Below are positions 4,825-6,891 of a DNA stretch of 6,891 nucleotides, piece by piece; position 1 is the stretch's first letter, and each line of letters starts with the position of its first letter. The notes beneath the pieces are model-generated. The model was not told where the DNA came from. It did not search any database and saw only the letters and a program-made list of their open reading frames with translations. A program made the translations under genes and the position numbers. Source of the stretch: Treponema sp. (lineage in GTDB: Bacteria; Spirochaetota; Spirochaetia; Treponematales; Treponemataceae); the NCBI GenBank assembly GCA_014804085.1, contig JAAVAM010000011.1:6346-13236 (forward strand), given 5' to 3'.

Positions 4825-6365
4825 CACCCCTCAATTTCCCTGACAATCTTGTCAATTTCAATGCGGAGTGCGTTTTCCTTTTTTACGATTTCCGCAATCT
4901 CGGCATTCAACTTCACTATGTCGATTGCCTCTCTCGTGTCCTTTGCCTCCACATAACTTGAAACCGAAAGGTTGTAATCGTTCTTGTCGATTTCTTCAAA
5001 ATCCACCGACTTTGAAAAATACGGAATGTCTGTCTTTGTGCCGAACGCTTCCATAATTTTTTCGATGTGCTCGTCGGTAAGGATGTTGTTGTTCGTTTCC
5101 TTTTGGTACAGTTCCCCAGCGTCTATGAACTGGATTTTGCCGTCCGCCTTGTGTTTTGAAAGCACAAGAATGTTCACCGCGATTGAAGTCCCGAAGAAAA
5201 GGTTCGGCGCAAGCGAAATGACTGCCTCTATAAAATTGTTGGCGACAAGGTATTTCCTGATTTTCTGTTCCGCTCCGCCGCGGTAGAATATGCCGGGAAA
5301 ACAGACGATGGCGGCGCGCCCCTTGCTTGAAAGATAGCTCAAGGAATGGAGGATAAACGCAAAGTCCGCCTTCGATTTTGGGGCGAGCACGCCGGCGGGC
5401 GCAAAACGGTCGTCGTTTATCAAAGTCGGGTCGTCGCTGCCTATCCAGTTTATTGAATACGGCGGATTTGACACAATCGCGTCAAACGGCTTGTCCTGCA
5501 AAAACTGCGGATTCGTAAGCGTGTCGCCGAGCGCGATGTTGAATTTGTCGTAATTTATGTTGTGCAGAAACATGTTCATGCGGGCAAGGTTGTAGGTCGT
5601 ATGGTTTATTTCCTGCCCGAAAAATCCGTCTTCTATTTCATGGTTGTCGAACTGTTTCTTTGCTTGCAAGAGGAGCGAGCCTGAGCCACATGCCGGGTCA
5701 TAGATTTTGTTCACCGATTTCTGCCCGTGCATGGCAAGCTTCGCGATGAGCTTTGAAACATGCTGCGGAGTGAAAAACTCTCCGCCAGACTTTCCCGCAT
5801 TCGCCGCGTAATTTGAAATAAGGAATTCGTATGCGTCGCCGAACAGGTCAATTTGATTGTCGTGAAAGTTACCGAAATTCAAATCGGCAACACCCTTTAT
5901 GACTGCCGCGAGCCGCGCGTTCTTTTCTTTGACGGTATTGCCAAGACGGTTGCTCGTGGTGTCAAAGTCTGCGAAAAGTCCTTTTATGTCCTGTTCAGAC
6001 GGATAGCCCGTCGCCGAGCCTTCGATTTCAGAAAAAATCTTCGCCAAATCCGTGTTCAGGTTTTCATTGCTGTTCGCGTTCTTGGCGACATTGACAAAAA
6101 GCTGACTCGGATAAATAAAATATCCTTTCGTTTTTATGGCATCGTCCTTCAGTTCGGGATAAATGCGGGAATCCGGAATTTCCGCATAGACGATGGTGTC
6201 GTCATCCGCCTCAAAATAAGAGGAAAAATTCTCGCTTATAAAACGATAAAAAAGCGTTCCCAAAACAAACTGCTTGAAATCCCAGCCGTCTACCGCGCCC
6301 CTTACCTCATTCGCTATTTTCCAGATTTGCGATTGCAGTTCCGCCCGCTGCTGTGTGCTTGACAT
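4824..6365 (-). CDS. hsdM: Type I restriction-modification DNA methyltransferase subunit M
   Basis: With HsdS this protein methylates adenine N6 in the target sequence, using S-adenosylmethionine, and protects host DNA. The 513-residue length is normal for the family. The N-terminal HsdM domain is visible ([20 protein letters not shown], 13-32; [18 protein letters not shown], 35-52). The catalytic domain follows, with [17 protein letters not shown] (194-210), the AdoMet-binding motif I DPACGSGS (223-230) and the N6-adenine motif IV NPPY (300-303, in [14 protein letters not shown]). The C-terminal tail is helical and charged ([20 protein letters not shown]), suited to contacting HsdS. All key motifs are intact. 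GAGGG stands eight bases before the ATG. This is the first gene of the operon, with a candidate promoter in the AT-rich region upstream. Confidence 0.97.
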   Translation of the reverse strand: MSSTQQRAELQSQIWKIANEVRGAVDGWDFKQFVLGTLFYRFISENFSSYFEADDDTIVYAEIPDSRIYPELKDDAIKTKGYFIYPSQLFVNVAKNANSNENLNTDLAKIFSEIEGSATGYPSEQDIKGLFADFDTTSNRLGNTVKEKNARLAAVIKGVADLNFGNFHDNQIDLFGDAYEFLISNYAANAGKSGGEFFTPQHVSKLIAKLAMHGQKSVNKIYDPACGSGSLLLQAKKQFDNHEIEDGFFGQEINHTTYNLARMNMFLHNINYDKFNIALGDTLTNPQFLQDKPFDAIVSNPPYSINWIGSDDPTLINDDRFAPAGVLAPKSKADFAFILHSLSYLSSKGRAAIVCFPGIFYRGGAEQKIRKYLVANNFIEAVISLAPNLFFGTSIAVNILVLSKHKADGKIQFIDAGELYQKETNNNILTDEHIEKIMEAFGTKTDIPYFSKSVDFEEIDKNDYNLSVSSYVEAKDTREAIDIVKLNAEIAEIVKKENALRIEIDKIVREIEG

Positions 6366-6389
6366 TTATTCATCCCTCATTTTATTCTT

Positions 6390-6418
6390 ATAATATCAAA
6401 AAATAATTTTTTAATAAA
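6390..6418 (-). promoter_or_regulatory. Candidate hsdM operon promoter
   Basis: On the minus strand TATTAT (6390-6395) could be the -10 box, 24 bases before the hsdM ATG. It lies 17 bases from a weak TTTATT -35 (6413-6418). The spacer contains a perfect A6-TAA-T6 inverted repeat (6398-6412, plus strand), which would bend or melt easily. The region is strongly AT-rich against the GC-rich sequence to its right. Confidence 0.4.
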
Positions 6419-6501
6419 CAGACCTAAATGACGGGAATGCAAAAACAAAAGTAAGATTTCAAAGCACACGGCAGCCTTCCAGTTCCCGCAAAACATCCCC
6501 G

Positions 6502-6509
6502 CCCCCCCC
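6502..6509 (+). repeat. C8 homopolymer in the divergent intergenic region
   Basis: Eight C in a row within a very C-rich stretch (about 6495-6523), upstream of the promoter-like boxes of the plus-strand gene. Such a tract is prone to length change, but it is outside any coding region. Confidence 0.6.
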
Positions 6510-6539
6510 TCACCTCCGCCCCGCGCTATAGGGAGTTTT

Positions 6540-6567
6540 GCTTTGACAAAGCAATCCGTTTTATAAT
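6540..6567 (+). promoter_or_regulatory. Candidate promoter and palindromic operator upstream of the plus-strand gene
   Basis: A consensus TATAAT (6562-6567) and a consensus TTGACA (6543-6548) are present but only 13 bases apart, against about 17 normally. The TTGACA lies in a perfect palindrome, GCTTTG-A-CAAAGC (6540-6552), which could be a protein-binding site. A weak alternative -35, TTGCTT (6539-6544 region), has near-normal spacing. Transcription would start about 105 bases before the ATG. Confidence 0.4.
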
Positions 6568-6584
6568 AGAATGGAAAAATGACC

Positions 6585-6667
6585 GTTTGCCGCGCAAACA
6601 GTTTTATTCTGCGTGTCCGCTTGTGCGGACGAATGCGTTATCCTCAGAAAGCCGTTCTTGCAACGGC
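6585..6667 (+). other. Leader with three consecutive hairpins
   Basis: There are three perfect 6-bp stems in the predicted 5' untranslated region: GTTTGC/GCAAAC (6585-6599, followed by GTTTTATT), GTCCGC/GCGGAC (6615-6630) and GCCGTT/AACGGC (6651-6667). The last ends two bases before the ribosome binding site AGGAG (6670-6674). The set could form a structured regulatory leader. It does not resemble any riboswitch class that I recognise. Confidence 0.45.
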
Positions 6668-6679
6668 ACAGGAGTCACC

Positions 6680-6891
6680 ATGAAGCGTCTGACACTCACG
6701 GCAAAGATTGCCCTCACCGCCGCAATCGGCATTGTCGTTTCTTCCGTCACGGTCGCCGTCATTTCCACCAAAATCAACGCGAACGAAATCATCGACCTGA
6801 TTGCCGAGCAGCTGGAGACCACGGAACTGGGCGTGATGGAGACGCTCGACACGCGCCGGGCAGCGGTCGAGACGGCGGCGTACTCGCTCGC
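6680..6891 (+). CDS. Membrane-anchored protein, probable methyl-accepting chemotaxis protein, N-terminus (runs off the right edge)
   Basis: The ATG at 6680 follows AGGAG with five bases of spacing. The 70 complete codons begin MKRLTLTAKIALTAAIGIVV, with a positively charged start and a hydrophobic segment of about 22 residues (9-30), too long and unbroken for a cleaved signal. This is followed by a polar helical region (TKINANEIIDLIAEQLETTE; METLDTRRAAVETAAYSLA). That is the usual N-terminus of bacterial chemoreceptors: a first transmembrane helix and the start of a periplasmic sensing domain. The signalling domain is outside the window, so a histidine kinase or other sensor remains possible. 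The gene is more GC-rich than the RM operon and divergent from it, consistent with being core sequence next to an acquired island. Confidence 0.65.
   Translation, partial: MKRLTLTAKIALTAAIGIVVSSVTVAVISTKINANEIIDLIAEQLETTELGVMETLDTRRAAVETAAYSL

Noticed and set aside
5853..6362. Plus-strand 169-codon open frame opposite hsdM
   Set aside because: It is an antisense shadow of the conserved hsdM N-terminus.
6604..6852. Minus-strand 82-codon open frame
   Set aside because: It is antisense to the plus-strand membrane protein, which has a clear ribosome binding site and transmembrane helix.

Overview
The window holds most of a Type I restriction-modification (RM) operon on the minus strand. It is read from right to left, and the start of an unrelated plus-strand gene lies at the far right edge. 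The composition is moderate to AT-rich, there are short palindromic repeats between genes, and a probable chemotaxis receptor or other membrane sensor sits next door. Together these would fit a host-associated Treponema-like spirochaete, but this is an inference from style and gene content; no rRNA or other firm taxonomic marker is present.

Layout in the direction of transcription (minus strand): hsdM (6365-4824, DNA methyltransferase); a Fic-family AMP-transferase with a C-terminal self-inhibition motif (4733-4179); an unrecognised 238-residue protein (4101-3385); hsdS (3372-1498, specificity subunit); three tightly coupled small genes, namely a DUF3791 protein (1489-1262), a DUF3990 protein (1265-792) and a 77-residue unknown (791-558); an intergenic stretch with a palindromic repeat and a leftover hsdS tail (about 560-450); and the first 148 codons of hsdR (446 to the left edge), which continues outside the window. 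On the plus strand, 6366-6679 is a divergent regulatory region, and a membrane-anchored protein, probably a methyl-accepting chemotaxis protein, begins at 6680.

The most striking feature is hsdS. It encodes three target-recognition modules of about 208 residues, where a normal HsdS has two. Modules 1/2 and 2/3 are each joined by an uninterrupted run of nine G (coding strand), read as Gly-Gly-Gly. Loss or gain of one G in either tract gives a stop within a few codons. Slippage would therefore switch among a one-module half-subunit (208-211 aa), a normal-sized two-module HsdS (419-430 aa) and the 624-aa three-module form. The module 1/2 connector also carries a 12-bp tandem repeat (Thr-Lys-Glu-Leu), like the TAEL spacer repeats known from EcoR124I. 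Each module ends in near-identical DNA that could recombine. These features suggest a restriction system able to change its specificity by three routes.

HsdM, HsdS and HsdR would form the methylase (M2S) and the restriction complex (R2M2S). The Fic enzyme and the DUF3791/DUF3990 set look like toxin-type cargo carried within the RM operon. A 40-bp copy of the hsdS 3' end, with its extended -10 promoter motif, sits just upstream of hsdR. This suggests that the small-gene cassette came to lie between hsdS and hsdR through a duplication or insertion event.
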